Source: Gemmatimonadota bacterium (lineage in GTDB: Bacteria > Gemmatimonadota > Gemmatimonadetes > Gemmatimonadales > Gemmatimonadaceae). Taken from it: a DNA stretch of 9,150 nucleotides. The notes beneath the pieces are model-generated. The model saw only the letters and a list, made by a program, of their open reading frames with translations, searched no databases and had not been told where the DNA came from. The stretch covers positions 1 to 9,150 of the forward strand of contig JAQBQC010000572.1 of assembly GCA_028287205.1 (NCBI GenBank), written 5' to 3'. This document shows positions 1-7,022 of the stretch, in pieces. How positions within the stretch are numbered: position 1 is the first letter of the stretch; each line of letters starts with the position of its first letter. Made by a program: the position numbers and the translations under genes.

Positions 1-204
1 GAGAATGAAGGAGTAGACCACGGCGGGGCCCGCGTGCAACGCGGCCGCCGTTCCAGTGAGCACGAAAATACCTGCGCCGATGATTGCGCCGATGCCCAGC
101 AGCGTCAGATTACTGGCCGAGAGAACGCGTTTGAGCGTATGCGCACCTGTCTCTCCCGCTTCGTTCTGAAGCACAGCGATGCTCTTTCTGGCGAACAAAC
201 CCAT
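1..204 (-). CDS. Amino-acid permease (APC superfamily, cationic amino-acid transporter type), N-terminal part
   Basis: This is the first 68 codons of a membrane amino-acid transporter whose remainder lies beyond the left edge of the window. After a short cytoplasmic N-terminus (residues 1-30, with QNEAGETGAHTLKRVLSA) comes the first membrane segment, LTLLGIGAIIGAGIFVLTG at about residues 33-51. Its GxGxIIGxGIF motif is the unwound substrate-binding helix 1 of APC permeases, and the version here is closest to the YfnA/CAT (cationic amino-acid transporter) branch. The ATG at 204 is preceded on the minus strand by TGGAG about nine bases upstream, a reasonable ribosome-binding site. The gene diverges from the glycosyltransferase operon, so the two may share the intervening control region. 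Family assignment is firm. The substrate (basic, branched-chain or other amino acid) cannot be told from this fragment. Confidence 0.9.
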   Translation of the reverse strand, partial: MGLFARKSIAVLQNEAGETGAHTLKRVLSASNLTLLGIGAIIGAGIFVLTGTAAALHAGPAVVYSFIL

Positions 205-407
205 GCAAATGTCTCCAGGCAAATCGGGTAGGAGGGCGATCGACGCGACGGATTGACCGGGGGCGTCAACCCCGGAGTCGACGAGCAACGTTCTACCGTG
301 GTCGCTGCCCTGTCAAGCACTGCGGAGCCGCGGCGACGTGGGCGTGGCGAGCGCGCGACGCTCGAGCATCGCGGCCTGGGTAGGAGCCGCGTACGCGCCT
401 TCGAATG

Positions 408-443
408 CGCAATATGGGGCACATCCTGCGCGCGGATATTGCG
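408..443. promoter_or_regulatory. Inverted repeat with 8-bp arms upstream of the operon
   Basis: CGCAATAT at 408-415 and ATATTGCG at 436-443 are exact reverse complements separated by 20 bp. They form a locally AT-rich pair in otherwise very GC-rich DNA, about 50-85 bp before the operon's start codon. The layout could be a two-site operator for a dimeric regulator, and the AATAT stretches could also serve as -10 elements. This is inference from symmetry and position only. Confidence 0.35.
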
Positions 444-451
444 ACTCACCC

Positions 452-466
452 CGGCAACTGTTGCCG
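452..466. promoter_or_regulatory. 15-nt perfect palindrome, possible operator
   Basis: CGGCAAC at 452-458 and GTTGCCG at 460-466 are perfect 7-bp arms around a single central T. The palindrome ends 27 bp before the first start codon of the operon. Tight perfect dyads in this position are typical of repressor operators, but a leader-RNA hairpin is equally possible. No regulator gene lies in the window to link it to. Confidence 0.4.
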
Positions 467-493
467 TCTCTTCATCTTCAGGCGCACCACTGA

Positions 494-1789
494 ATGGCTT
501 TCCAGGCACTCCCTGGCTCGCACGAGGACACGACGAGGAGCGGCTCGACCCATGAATCCACGGCCTTCGGGCCGGGGAGCGCGCTTCGCATCCTGTTGCT
601 CAACTACGAGTACCCGCCACTCGGCGGCGGTGCCGGCATCGCCTCGGCGGCGCTCGCGCAGCGGCTCGCGTCGCGCGGAGTGATCGTTGACGTCGTGACG
701 TCGCGGCCGGCGGGCGTGCGCGATGTGGAGCGCAGTGAGGGGCTGTCATGCGTGACCGTCGCCCGGAATCTCACCCTCTTTCGGGTGTGGAGCAGGCGTC
801 GGGGGATCCATCAAGCCGGCTTCTTCGGCGCGGGCAGCTATCTCTGCTCGGCGGTGCCCGTGGCGCGACGGCTGCTGCGCAGGCGGCGCTACGACATCGT
901 CCACATCTATTTCTCGCTGCCCACCGGAGCGCTCATCCCCGCGCTGCCGCTCGGAGAGATTCCGGTGGTCGTGTCGCTGCGCGGCTCGGACGTTCCCGGC
1001 TACGACGAGCGAAACGCGAAGCTCGTGCTCGCGCATCGCGTGCTGCGGCCGCTCACGCGCTGGATCTGGCGTCGCGCGTCGCGCGTCGTCCCGGTGTGCG
1101 ACAGCCTTGGCGTGCTCGCGCGCGAGACGTCGCCCTCGCTCGAATACAGCGTGATCGGCAACGGCGTCGACCTCGAGCTCTTTCGACCGGGCACGAACGG
1201 AACGTCGCGCGCGCCATCACCGGTGCGATGTCTCGCGGTCGCGCGTTTGATCGAGCGAAAGGGAGTGTCCGATTTGCTGCGTGCGTGGAGCCTGCTCCCA
1301 CGCGGGAAGTACTTCCTCGAGATCGCAGGCGAAGGGCCCCAGCGTGACGCGTTGCGCGCGCTCGCGGCGGAGCTGAACGTCGACGCGGATGTCCGTTTCG
1401 CCGGCCCGCTCGACCGCGAGGAAATTGCGGCTCGCTGCCGGCAGTCGGACCTGTTCGTTCTGACTCCGCATGAGGAGGCGTTCGGTAACGTCTTCGCGGA
1501 GGCGATCGCGGCCGGATTGCCCGTGATTGGCAGCAACATCGGCGCGATTCCCGACCTCGTACAGAACGGAGAGAACGGGATTCTCGTGGCGCCGGGCAAT
1601 CCCGGGGCGATCGCGCTTGCCATCGAGGAGCTCGGCGAGGATCCCGCGCGGCGTGCGCAGATGGCAATGCGGAATCGCGCGCGCGCGGAGGAGATGCTCT
1701 CCTGGGACTCGGCCGCCGACCGCTATTTGTCACTCTACGCAGAGCTGCTCGGGCAGCGCGCCGAGCGACGTGTGGCGCTCTCGCGATGA
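494..1789 (+). CDS. Glycosyltransferase family 4 (GT-B fold)
   Basis: This is a 431-residue cytoplasmic or membrane-associated GT-B enzyme expected to transfer a sugar from a nucleotide-sugar to a lipid-linked acceptor. The N-terminal Rossmann half begins at LRILLLNYEYPPLGGGAG (31-48), with the Gly-rich acceptor-side loop at 44-48. VSLRGSD lies at 160-166. The C-terminal half has the sugar-nucleotide site: VARLIERKGV (249-258) with the phosphate-contacting Lys256, IAGEGP (277-282), and the E-x7-E motif E328-E336 (EAFGNVFAE) followed by AIAAGLPVIGSNIGAIPDLV. Length is normal for the family, apart from about 30 extra residues before the first strand. ATG 494 is the only in-frame start before that strand, but its ribosome site is weak. 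It is the first gene of the operon and its TGA overlaps the next ATG (ATGA at 1786-1789). Donor and acceptor cannot be predicted. Confidence 0.92.
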   Translation: MAFQALPGSHEDTTRSGSTHESTAFGPGSALRILLLNYEYPPLGGGAGIASAALAQRLASRGVIVDVVTSRPAGVRDVERSEGLSCVTVARNLTLFRVWSRRRGIHQAGFFGAGSYLCSAVPVARRLLRRRRYDIVHIYFSLPTGALIPALPLGEIPVVVSLRGSDVPGYDERNAKLVLAHRVLRPLTRWIWRRASRVVPVCDSLGVLARETSPSLEYSVIGNGVDLELFRPGTNGTSRAPSPVRCLAVARLIERKGVSDLLRAWSLLPRGKYFLEIAGEGPQRDALRALAAELNVDADVRFAGPLDREEIAARCRQSDLFVLTPHEEAFGNVFAEAIAAGLPVIGSNIGAIPDLVQNGENGILVAPGNPGAIALAIEELGEDPARRAQMAMRNRARAEEMLSWDSAADRYLSLYAELLGQRAERRVALSR

Positions 1790-3132
1790 TTCGGAAGCAT
1801 GCGGCAGTAGCGTACTGGCTCGCGCGCGATGCACATGCCACCGCGTGCGCACTCGATCTCGAGCGCGACGCGCTGCGTGCACTGGCGATGCGACGCATGC
1901 GCGCGCTGCTCGTCGATGCGCAGCGCGCGCCCTTCCACGCGTTGCGCATGCGTGCGGCTGGACTCACACGGCCCGGCGCGCTGCGCGACATGGAGCTCCC
2001 GCACGCGATGCAGTCGCTTGCGCCCGTGAGCAAGAGCGAGCTGCGCGAAGCCGGCGATGAGGCACTCCGCGACGGCCGGGCCTCGGCCTCGTGGTTTTCA
2101 TCGCGCTCGTCCGGCTCCGCGGGCGAGCCGTTTCGTGTTTTCTACGACGCGCGCGCGTGGTCGATGCTCAAGTATCTCGTGAAGGCGCGCTCCCGCCGCG
2201 CGGGTGGACTGAAGTGGACTGACCGGGTGGCGATTCTCGACGCGATTCCGCAAGCCGACGAATTGCGCTCGCCGCTCGAGCGCGCCGGGCGCCTGCGCCG
2301 CATCAGCGTGTTCCGCACACCCGCGGCGATTGCGGAGATGCTCGCGACGTATGAGCCCGCGGCGATCTACGCGCTCCCCTCCGCGCTGCTGGAGATCGCG
2401 CGCGCGATGGAGAGCGGCGCTCCGCGCGTGCGAACGAGCCGAATCTTCACGAGCGGGGAGCTGCTCACCGGAAGCGCGAGGCAGGCCATTGTCGCAGCAT
2501 TCGGCGGCGATCTTCGCGACGTGTACGGTACCTCGGAGACGAAAGAGATCGCCTGGGAATGCGAGGCCGGCTCACGACACGTGAACTCCGACGTAGTCCA
2601 TGTCGAGATCCTCGACGAGCAGGACGCGCCGGTGCCGGCAGGCACCGAAGGAGAGATCGTCGTCACGCTCCTCGTGAGCCGCGCGATGCCGCTCGTGCGC
2701 TATCGCACCGGCGACCGTGGCTCGCTCCTCTCCGTCACCTGCTCGTGCGGCCGCGCCGCGCCGTTGCTTGGCGTCGTGAGCGGACGCGAGGCCGATACGA
2801 TCCACCTTCCCGATGGCACCACGCGCTCGCCGTATCTCCTTACGATGGCACTCGAGCGAGTCGCCGGACTCGCTCAGTATCAAATCGTGCAAGCGGAGCG
2901 CGATCTCCTGCGCGTGAGCGCGGTGGCTGAGGCGGGCGTCGACCACTCGACGGTTCCGAGCGCGATCGTCGACGCGCTGCGGTACGAGCTGCCGCGCGAC
3001 GTGCGCATCGACGTCGCGGTCGTGGATCGGATCGAGCGTGGCGCGCGCGAGAAGGTGCGCGTGGTCTGCCCGCTTCCGCTCTCGCGCGAGCCCGCCGCCG
3101 CGCTCGTGGGCGCACCCGGAGCGCTGCCGTGA
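1786..3132 (+). CDS. PaaK/CapK-type adenylate-forming ligase (ANL superfamily), first copy
   Basis: This 448-residue protein resembles phenylacetate-CoA ligase and the CapK proteins of capsule loci. The family activates a carboxylic acid with ATP as an acyl-adenylate, usually passing it to CoA. The N-terminus carries the family pattern AQRAPFHALRMRAAGL (45-60). The ATP-phosphate loop is SSRSSGSAGEPF (105-116), the A5 motif YGTSE is at 247-251, YRTGD at 306-310, SGRE at 332-335, and the likely C-terminal catalytic lysine is Lys423 in REKVRV. Cys259, His265, Cys319 and Cys321 match a Cys/His set seen in the next gene and may bind a metal (inference). The ATG overlaps the glycosyltransferase stop and has no clear ribosome site, so translational coupling is likely. 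The acid substrate is unknown. The divergent copy next door suggests a second acid or a second step. Confidence 0.85.
   Translation: MIRKHAAVAYWLARDAHATACALDLERDALRALAMRRMRALLVDAQRAPFHALRMRAAGLTRPGALRDMELPHAMQSLAPVSKSELREAGDEALRDGRASASWFSSRSSGSAGEPFRVFYDARAWSMLKYLVKARSRRAGGLKWTDRVAILDAIPQADELRSPLERAGRLRRISVFRTPAAIAEMLATYEPAAIYALPSALLEIARAMESGAPRVRTSRIFTSGELLTGSARQAIVAAFGGDLRDVYGTSETKEIAWECEAGSRHVNSDVVHVEILDEQDAPVPAGTEGEIVVTLLVSRAMPLVRYRTGDRGSLLSVTCSCGRAAPLLGVVSGREADTIHLPDGTTRSPYLLTMALERVAGLAQYQIVQAERDLLRVSAVAEAGVDHSTVPSAIVDALRYELPRDVRIDVAVVDRIERGAREKVRVVCPLPLSREPAAALVGAPGALP
3118..3121 (+). promoter_or_regulatory. Ribosome-binding site for the second ligase
   Basis: GGAG lies 7 nt before GTG 3129, inside the end of the previous gene. 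It supports the GTG as a genuine start. Confidence 0.5.
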
Positions 3133-4523
3133 CCTCGAGCGTCGAGCAGCTGCGAAACGCGTACGCGATTCGAGGTCACTCACGCGCCTCGCGTACCGAC
3201 ATCGTGAACTTTCGCGATCGGCAGCTTCGCCGCATGGTCCAGCACGCGTATCGCAACGTGCCGTACTATCGCGCGCTGTACGATGAGCACGGCGTGCACC
3301 CCGATGCGATTCGCGGCGCTGAGGACATGCCGATGCTCCCCGCCGTCACGAAGACGCACTTTCGCGGCGTCCCTGAACGCGAGCGCGTGGCGTCCGGCCT
3401 CGACCCCGAGACTCTCATTCCCGCCGCAAGCAGCGGGTCGAGCGGTCGCCCGTTCACGATTCGTCGCAGCTGGATGGAGCACAACGTGCTCTATCTCCCG
3501 CGCATTCGCGCGCTGCGCTCGTACGGGGTGAAGCGTACCGATCGCTCGTTCAACATTCTGAATCCGAAGAACGTGCACGCGCGTGACAACAAGATGCTTG
3601 GCCGCTCGCTGGTCGCACTGGGACTGCTCACGAAGCAGAAGCGCATGAGCATACACCTCGATGCCGCGTCGATTGCGCTGGAGGTGCGCGCGTATCGTCC
3701 CAACATGCTGAGCGGCTATCCGAACATGCTCGCGCGCGTGTCCGAGGAGCTGGCCCGCGAGCCCATGGCGCCGCCCAGCATTCGTGTCGCGCTCACTGGG
3801 GCCGAGTCGCTGACGCCCGATCTGCGCCGCAAAATCGAGGCGCGGCTGGGCGTTCCGGTGCGCGACCAGTACGGCAGCAACGAATGCAATCTCATGGCCT
3901 GGGAATGCTCGCGTGGAGGCTCGCTTCATACCTCGGATGACACGGTGCTCGTCGAGGTCATCGCACCCGACGGCACGCCTGTGTCTCCCGGCCACCGCGG
4001 AGAGGTCGTCATCACTTCGCTCCACTCCTTCGCGATGCCGCTGATTCGCTTCCGCCTCGGCGATCTCGCCATGCAGGGAGCTGGCCTTTGCGGCTGCGGC
4101 GCGCCATTCGGCACGATTCGCAGCGTGCAGGGACGCATGCTCGACATGTTTCCCTTGCCCGATGGTCGCGTGATTCATCCATACTATTTGAGTGAGTCGC
4201 TGATCATGGACGATCCGGACTGGATCGAGAACTTTCAGCTCACCCAGGAGCGGCTCGGCCACATCACGATGCGCATCATCGCGCGCGCGGAGCCCACCTC
4301 GCAGCGCATCGAGAGACTTCGCGCTCTCGGCGCCGAGCTGCTCGGCGCATGCGTCGAGTTCGAGCTCATGATCGTGGACAGTATCCCGAGCGAGACCAGC
4401 GGCAAGTACCGCCCCGCGCGATCGTTCGTGACATCTTCGTACGACGATGTCACGATACAATCGGTACCATCGGCGTCCACGATCTCATCGAGCGAAACGT
4501 TCTTCGCTGCGGAGTCACAGTGA
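3129..4523 (+). CDS. PaaK/CapK-type adenylate-forming ligase (ANL superfamily), second copy
   Basis: This 464-residue ligase belongs to the same family as its upstream neighbour but is clearly diverged from it. The start is typical of the family: RRMVQHAYRNVPYYRALYDE (34-53). The ATP loop is SSGSSGRPF (101-109), then LTGAESLT (222-229), YGSNE (248-252), RLGD (309-312), QGRMLD (334-339), and a textbook A10 motif SGKYR with catalytic Lys426. Cys260, His267, Cys321 and Cys323 align with the Cys/His set of the first copy. The normal core ends near residue 433. The remaining ~31 residues are a Ser/Thr-rich tail whose first part is encoded by a 30-bp palindrome. Translation starts at a GTG overlapping the previous stop, with GGAG at good spacing. 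It probably forms an acyl-AMP or acyl-CoA used by the acyltransferases encoded downstream; the substrate is unknown. Confidence 0.87.
   Translation: MTSSVEQLRNAYAIRGHSRASRTDIVNFRDRQLRRMVQHAYRNVPYYRALYDEHGVHPDAIRGAEDMPMLPAVTKTHFRGVPERERVASGLDPETLIPAASSGSSGRPFTIRRSWMEHNVLYLPRIRALRSYGVKRTDRSFNILNPKNVHARDNKMLGRSLVALGLLTKQKRMSIHLDAASIALEVRAYRPNMLSGYPNMLARVSEELAREPMAPPSIRVALTGAESLTPDLRRKIEARLGVPVRDQYGSNECNLMAWECSRGGSLHTSDDTVLVEVIAPDGTPVSPGHRGEVVITSLHSFAMPLIRFRLGDLAMQGAGLCGCGAPFGTIRSVQGRMLDMFPLPDGRVIHPYYLSESLIMDDPDWIENFQLTQERLGHITMRIIARAEPTSQRIERLRALGAELLGACVEFELMIVDSIPSETSGKYRPARSFVTSSYDDVTIQSVPSASTISSSETFFAAESQ
4426..4455. repeat. 30-bp near-perfect palindrome inside the 3' end of the second ligase gene
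   Basis: The outer arms TCGTGACATC (4426-4435) and GATGTCACGA (4446-4455) are exact reverse complements, and the centre TCGTACGA (4437-4444) is itself a perfect palindrome. Only the pair 4436/4445 (T against C) is mismatched, so 14 of 15 pairs match. It encodes residues 433-442 of the ligase, just past its conserved end, and finishes 64 nt before the next start codon. No T-run follows, so it is not a standard intrinsic terminator. It could be an mRNA hairpin, a protein-binding dyad, or the trace of a small palindromic element. Confidence 0.75.
4511..4514 (+). promoter_or_regulatory. Ribosome-binding site fixing the start of the first GNAT gene
   Basis: GGAG with a 5-nt spacer precedes GTG 4520. 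This start gives an N-terminus (NKY...) that aligns with the paralogue at 6369, so earlier in-frame starts inside the ligase gene are not needed. Confidence 0.55.
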
Positions 4524-5218
4524 ACAAGTACGTGCGCGATGCGATCACCTTTCCGCACGATGCCCGCGCGGCATGGCGGCATCGCGGCGCATCCGGCGTG
4601 TGGCGCGAGATCCGGGTGCGCACCCTCGATCGCATCTCGCGACGCGGGCACGCGCTGCTCCTCGAGCACGCGCTCGTTGATGTACCGCATCTCCCGCTGC
4701 CGGAAGGCATACGCATCGCACCGTTCGCCGGGCCCGACTGGATGCCATTTCTCGAGCTCACCACGGCGTCGCGGATCGAGAGGTTTCGCAATCGCATCGC
4801 ACGTGGGCGCGAGTGCCTCGTGGCATGGCGCGGCGACCGGCCGGTGGGTTTCACCTGGATCTCGACGCGCATGGACCGCGACATCGAGACCTACCCGATC
4901 CCCCTTCCACCCGATGTGACGTACCACTGGGACCTGTATGTCGCCTCGTCCGAGCGCGGCAACGGGCTGGGGACTGCACTCGCGTTCGCGCGACTTCATC
5001 ACTCGCGCGGGCAATCGTTCCGTGCGGGCTGGAGGCTGATCGACATCGACAACCTCGCCTCGCAGCGCACGGCGCAGAAGACGGCGGGCGAGAACACGCG
5101 CGTGATCGGAGAGGTGCGCTACGTGAGCCTCTTCGGACGTTCCTGGAGCCGCTTCACGCCAGGCGAGACCAGCCCGAACACCGCGAAGGTTCGCGCGGCG
5201 CTCGAGCACGCGCGGTGA
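4520..5218 (+). CDS. GNAT-family N-acyltransferase, first paralogue
   Basis: This 232-residue soluble protein starts at GTG, overlapping the ligase stop by 4 nt. The start is chosen because the resulting N-terminus matches the gene at 6369 (NKY..DA.TFP.DAR.AWR..GA.G.W.EI..RT..RI.R..H) and because a GGAG lies just upstream. Residues 1-60 are this shared N-terminal region. From about residue 63 the GNAT fold follows, with VAWRGDRPVGFTWIS (101-115) as the central strands, and LYVASSERGNGLGTAL (139-154) as motif A. In motif A, R146-x-x-G149-x-G151 is the acyl-CoA pyrophosphate loop. GNAT proteins move an acyl group from CoA, or occasionally an aminoacyl group from tRNA, to an amine or hydroxyl. 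With two acyl-activating ligases upstream, an acyl donor other than acetyl-CoA is plausible (inference). The acceptor is unknown. Confidence 0.82.
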   Translation: MNKYVRDAITFPHDARAAWRHRGASGVWREIRVRTLDRISRRGHALLLEHALVDVPHLPLPEGIRIAPFAGPDWMPFLELTTASRIERFRNRIARGRECLVAWRGDRPVGFTWISTRMDRDIETYPIPLPPDVTYHWDLYVASSERGNGLGTALAFARLHHSRGQSFRAGWRLIDIDNLASQRTAQKTAGENTRVIGEVRYVSLFGRSWSRFTPGETSPNTAKVRAALEHAR

Positions 5219-6372
5219 GCGCGGTCGCAGTGTCCGCTCCCGCCTGCAACCTTCGCATGATCGGCGGTGCTCGATACATCGCCCGGGCGCAATGGGACGC
5301 GCTCGCACGCCGCGGCTACCATCGGCACGCGTGGTTCGTGGCCGCGGAGTCATGCGGCGCGGAGCCGCGTCACGTTGGCGTGTTCCGTGGCAGCGAGCTC
5401 GTGGCCGTCATCCCCGCGTACATCGAGCGGGAGACGCTCCATGGCGACCTCCATGCGCGCTGGTACGGCCCCGCCCAGCACATCGCCGCAACCCTCGGCG
5501 CGAGCCTTCGACCGTCGCTCGCCATCGGCGCGCCAATGAGCACCGGCTCCGACCCGCTCGGCAGCGACGACGTGCTCACCGCATCTGTGCTCGATGAGGC
5601 ACTCGAGCTCCTCGAGGTTGAGGCGCGCGCCGAGCGCGTGAAGGCGATCGTCTGGCCGTTCGTCGATGCGAGCGCGACGACCATTCGCGAGGCCGCTCAC
5701 CTGCGCGGGTTTCGTGAGAGCTTCGCCAATGCCGAGGCCCTTATCGACGTAAGGTGGAGCTCGCCCGAAGCGTACATCGCCTCGCAGTCGAAGAACGTGC
5801 GGCGCACGCTGCGCAACGAGCTCGCCTGGGTGCACGATCAGGGGATTCGCGTCTCATGGGAGAGCGACCTGCGTCCGCACCTCACCGCGCTCGACGCGCT
5901 CTATCGCGAATCGTATGTCGCGCGAAACGGCCGCGTGGCGAATCTCGCGCCGAACTTCTTCGACGAGCTCGCCAAGCAGCGCTCGTCGGGCGTACGCGTG
6001 CAGTGCGCGTGGAGAGGCCAGACGCTGCTCGAGATGGCCGTCGCTCTGGATGGCGGAGGCGCGATGGATCTCACCCTGAGCGCGCAGTCCGACGAGACGC
6101 GAAACGGGCTGCTCTATCAGCACTGCCTCTGCTACGATCCGATCCGTGCGGCGATCGCGGGCGGGCTCGCGCGAATCCATCTCGGCCCGAGCGCGCTGTA
6201 CCCCAAGCTGCTTCGTGGCGCGCGGCTCAACTCGCGCGTGACGCTGGTGCGTGGACTGACGCCGGCTGCCCGCGCCGCCGTTCGCGTGCTGGGGCCTCTC
6301 ACCAACAGCCGGAACCAGGCGAAGCATCGCCGTCTCGTGGCCAGGATCACCGACGCGAGCGCCGCACCATGA
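5215..6372 (+). CDS. FemAB / PF04339-like acyltransferase (double-GNAT type)
   Basis: This 385-residue protein starts at GTG, overlapping the previous stop (GTGA at 5215-5218). The open frame extends further upstream, but that part lies inside the first GNAT gene. The N-terminal half shows GVFRGSELVAVIPAY (55-69) and ARWYGPAQHI (81-90), like the first GNAT-like domain of FemAB-related and PF04339 proteins. The second half starts with SPEAYIASQSKNVRRTLRNE (183-202), the typical Lys/Arg-rich segment of FemAB/BioF2-like proteins. It continues with a strand pair at CAWRGQTLLEMAVAL (264-278), then LLYQHCLCYDPIRAAIAGG (299-317) and IHLGPSALYPKLLRG (321-335), the usual family ending. FemAB relatives add amino acids to peptidoglycan precursors or other surface polymers. 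This one, placed between two GNAT paralogues, probably adds an acyl or aminoacyl group to the operon's product. No membrane segment or signal peptide is seen. Confidence 0.75.
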   Translation: MSAVAVSAPACNLRMIGGARYIARAQWDALARRGYHRHAWFVAAESCGAEPRHVGVFRGSELVAVIPAYIERETLHGDLHARWYGPAQHIAATLGASLRPSLAIGAPMSTGSDPLGSDDVLTASVLDEALELLEVEARAERVKAIVWPFVDASATTIREAAHLRGFRESFANAEALIDVRWSSPEAYIASQSKNVRRTLRNELAWVHDQGIRVSWESDLRPHLTALDALYRESYVARNGRVANLAPNFFDELAKQRSSGVRVQCAWRGQTLLEMAVALDGGGAMDLTLSAQSDETRNGLLYQHCLCYDPIRAAIAGGLARIHLGPSALYPKLLRGARLNSRVTLVRGLTPAARAAVRVLGPLTNSRNQAKHRRLVARITDASAAP

Positions 6373-7018
6373 ACAAGTATCTCGTGGACGCGGCGACCTT
6401 TCCCGGCGACGCGCGCCAGGCATGGCGCAGCGATGGCGCGCACGGGCTCTGGCTCGAGATCGCCGAGCGAACGGTGTATCGCATCGCGCGCTCCGCTCAC
6501 TTCGATCTGTACGAGCGTGATCTCGAGTGTGTCAAGCAAATCGCGGCGCCGGAGGGTCTGGAGGTGCGCATGCTCGCGCGCGATGAGCACGCGAAGGTCG
6601 GCGCTCTGATGAGCAGCAGACGCCGCGCGCAGCTCGAGCGCGATCCGGCGAATAGAACCATCTTCGTCGCGCTGCGCGATGGTATCGTCGTCGCCTACTC
6701 CTGGTGGACGGATGCCTTCGACACCGTGCTCGACTTCTCCCCGATCAAGCTGCCGGCCGATGCAATCTTCCACGGATTCGTGCACGTTGCGCGAGCCGAA
6801 CGGCATCGCGGAACGGCGAGTGCGCTTTTCAGCGCGGGAGAGGGCTACTTCTTCGAGCATGGCATCAGAAGTTGTTGGTTCCTCATCAACAGCACGAACA
6901 TCGCGGGGGCTCGGGCCGCGCGAGGGAGATGGGGTGGGCGCTCGCGCCACGTGGCGCGACTCAGCTACCGCAAGCTTCCCTTTCACACGTCGCGCACGCT
7001 GAGCATCATCGAGCCGTC

Positions 7019-7022
<4 letters not shown>
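6369..7022 (+). CDS. GNAT-family N-acyltransferase, second paralogue
   Basis: This 217-residue protein starts at an ATG overlapping the previous stop (ATGA at 6369-6372). Its first 44 residues match the gene at 4520 at about 26 positions (MNKY, TFPGDAR, AWR, LWLEI, RTVYRIAR), so the two are duplicates. The GNAT domain follows from about residue 63: TIFVALRDGIVVAYSWW (97-113), then HGFVHVARAERHRGTASAL (135-153). That stretch has R145-x-x-G148-x-A150 as a slightly relaxed CoA loop. Near the end, FLINSTNIAGARAARGRWG (171-189) resembles the usual NxxAxxxxxxxG closing helix. Divergence outside the N-terminus suggests that the two paralogues act on different donors or acceptors, or act in sequence. 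No signal peptide or membrane segment is visible. The next gene (the flippase) overlaps by 4 nt. Confidence 0.82.

Larger units (their letters stand above)
205..493. promoter_or_regulatory. Divergent intergenic control region
   Basis: About 290 bp lie between the permease start and the first start codon of the seven-gene operon. No reading frame here gives a recognisable protein, and the short ORFs on both strands are Arg/Ser-rich low-complexity translations typical of GC-rich DNA. The region contains a GC-rich stem-loop (CCGGGG at 257-262, CCCCGG at 270-275, 7-nt loop) with no T-run after it, so it is not an obvious terminator. It also holds the two inverted repeats listed separately. No convincing -35/-10 pair can be assigned by eye. 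Both flanking genes start outward from here, so promoters for both are inferred to lie within it. Confidence 0.6.

Noticed and set aside
257..275. GC-rich stem-loop as an intrinsic terminator
   Set aside because: There is no T-run on either side and it lies between diverging genes, where no terminator is needed.
253..555. Possible small protein of 100 codons in the divergent region
   Set aside because: The translation is Arg/Ser-rich without motifs or a ribosome site, and it overlaps the inverted repeats and the glycosyltransferase start.
3180..4460. 426-codon open frame on the minus strand opposite the second ligase
   Set aside because: Its translation is His/Arg/Ala-rich without recognisable motifs, and it lies fully inside a gene with clear family motifs. 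Long antisense frames are expected in DNA this GC-rich.
4813..5214. Upstream extension of the FemAB-like reading frame
   Set aside because: It lies inside the first GNAT gene and has shadow-like composition. The GTG at 5215 gives the expected family N-terminus.
4235..5353. 372-codon minus-strand frame across the ligase/GNAT junction
   Set aside because: It overlaps two real genes. Its short similarity to the ligase tail is just the palindrome read on the other strand.
6704..7018. Upstream extension of the flippase reading frame
   Set aside because: This stretch is Arg/His-rich and lies inside the second GNAT gene. The GTG at 7019 fits the 4-nt overlap pattern.
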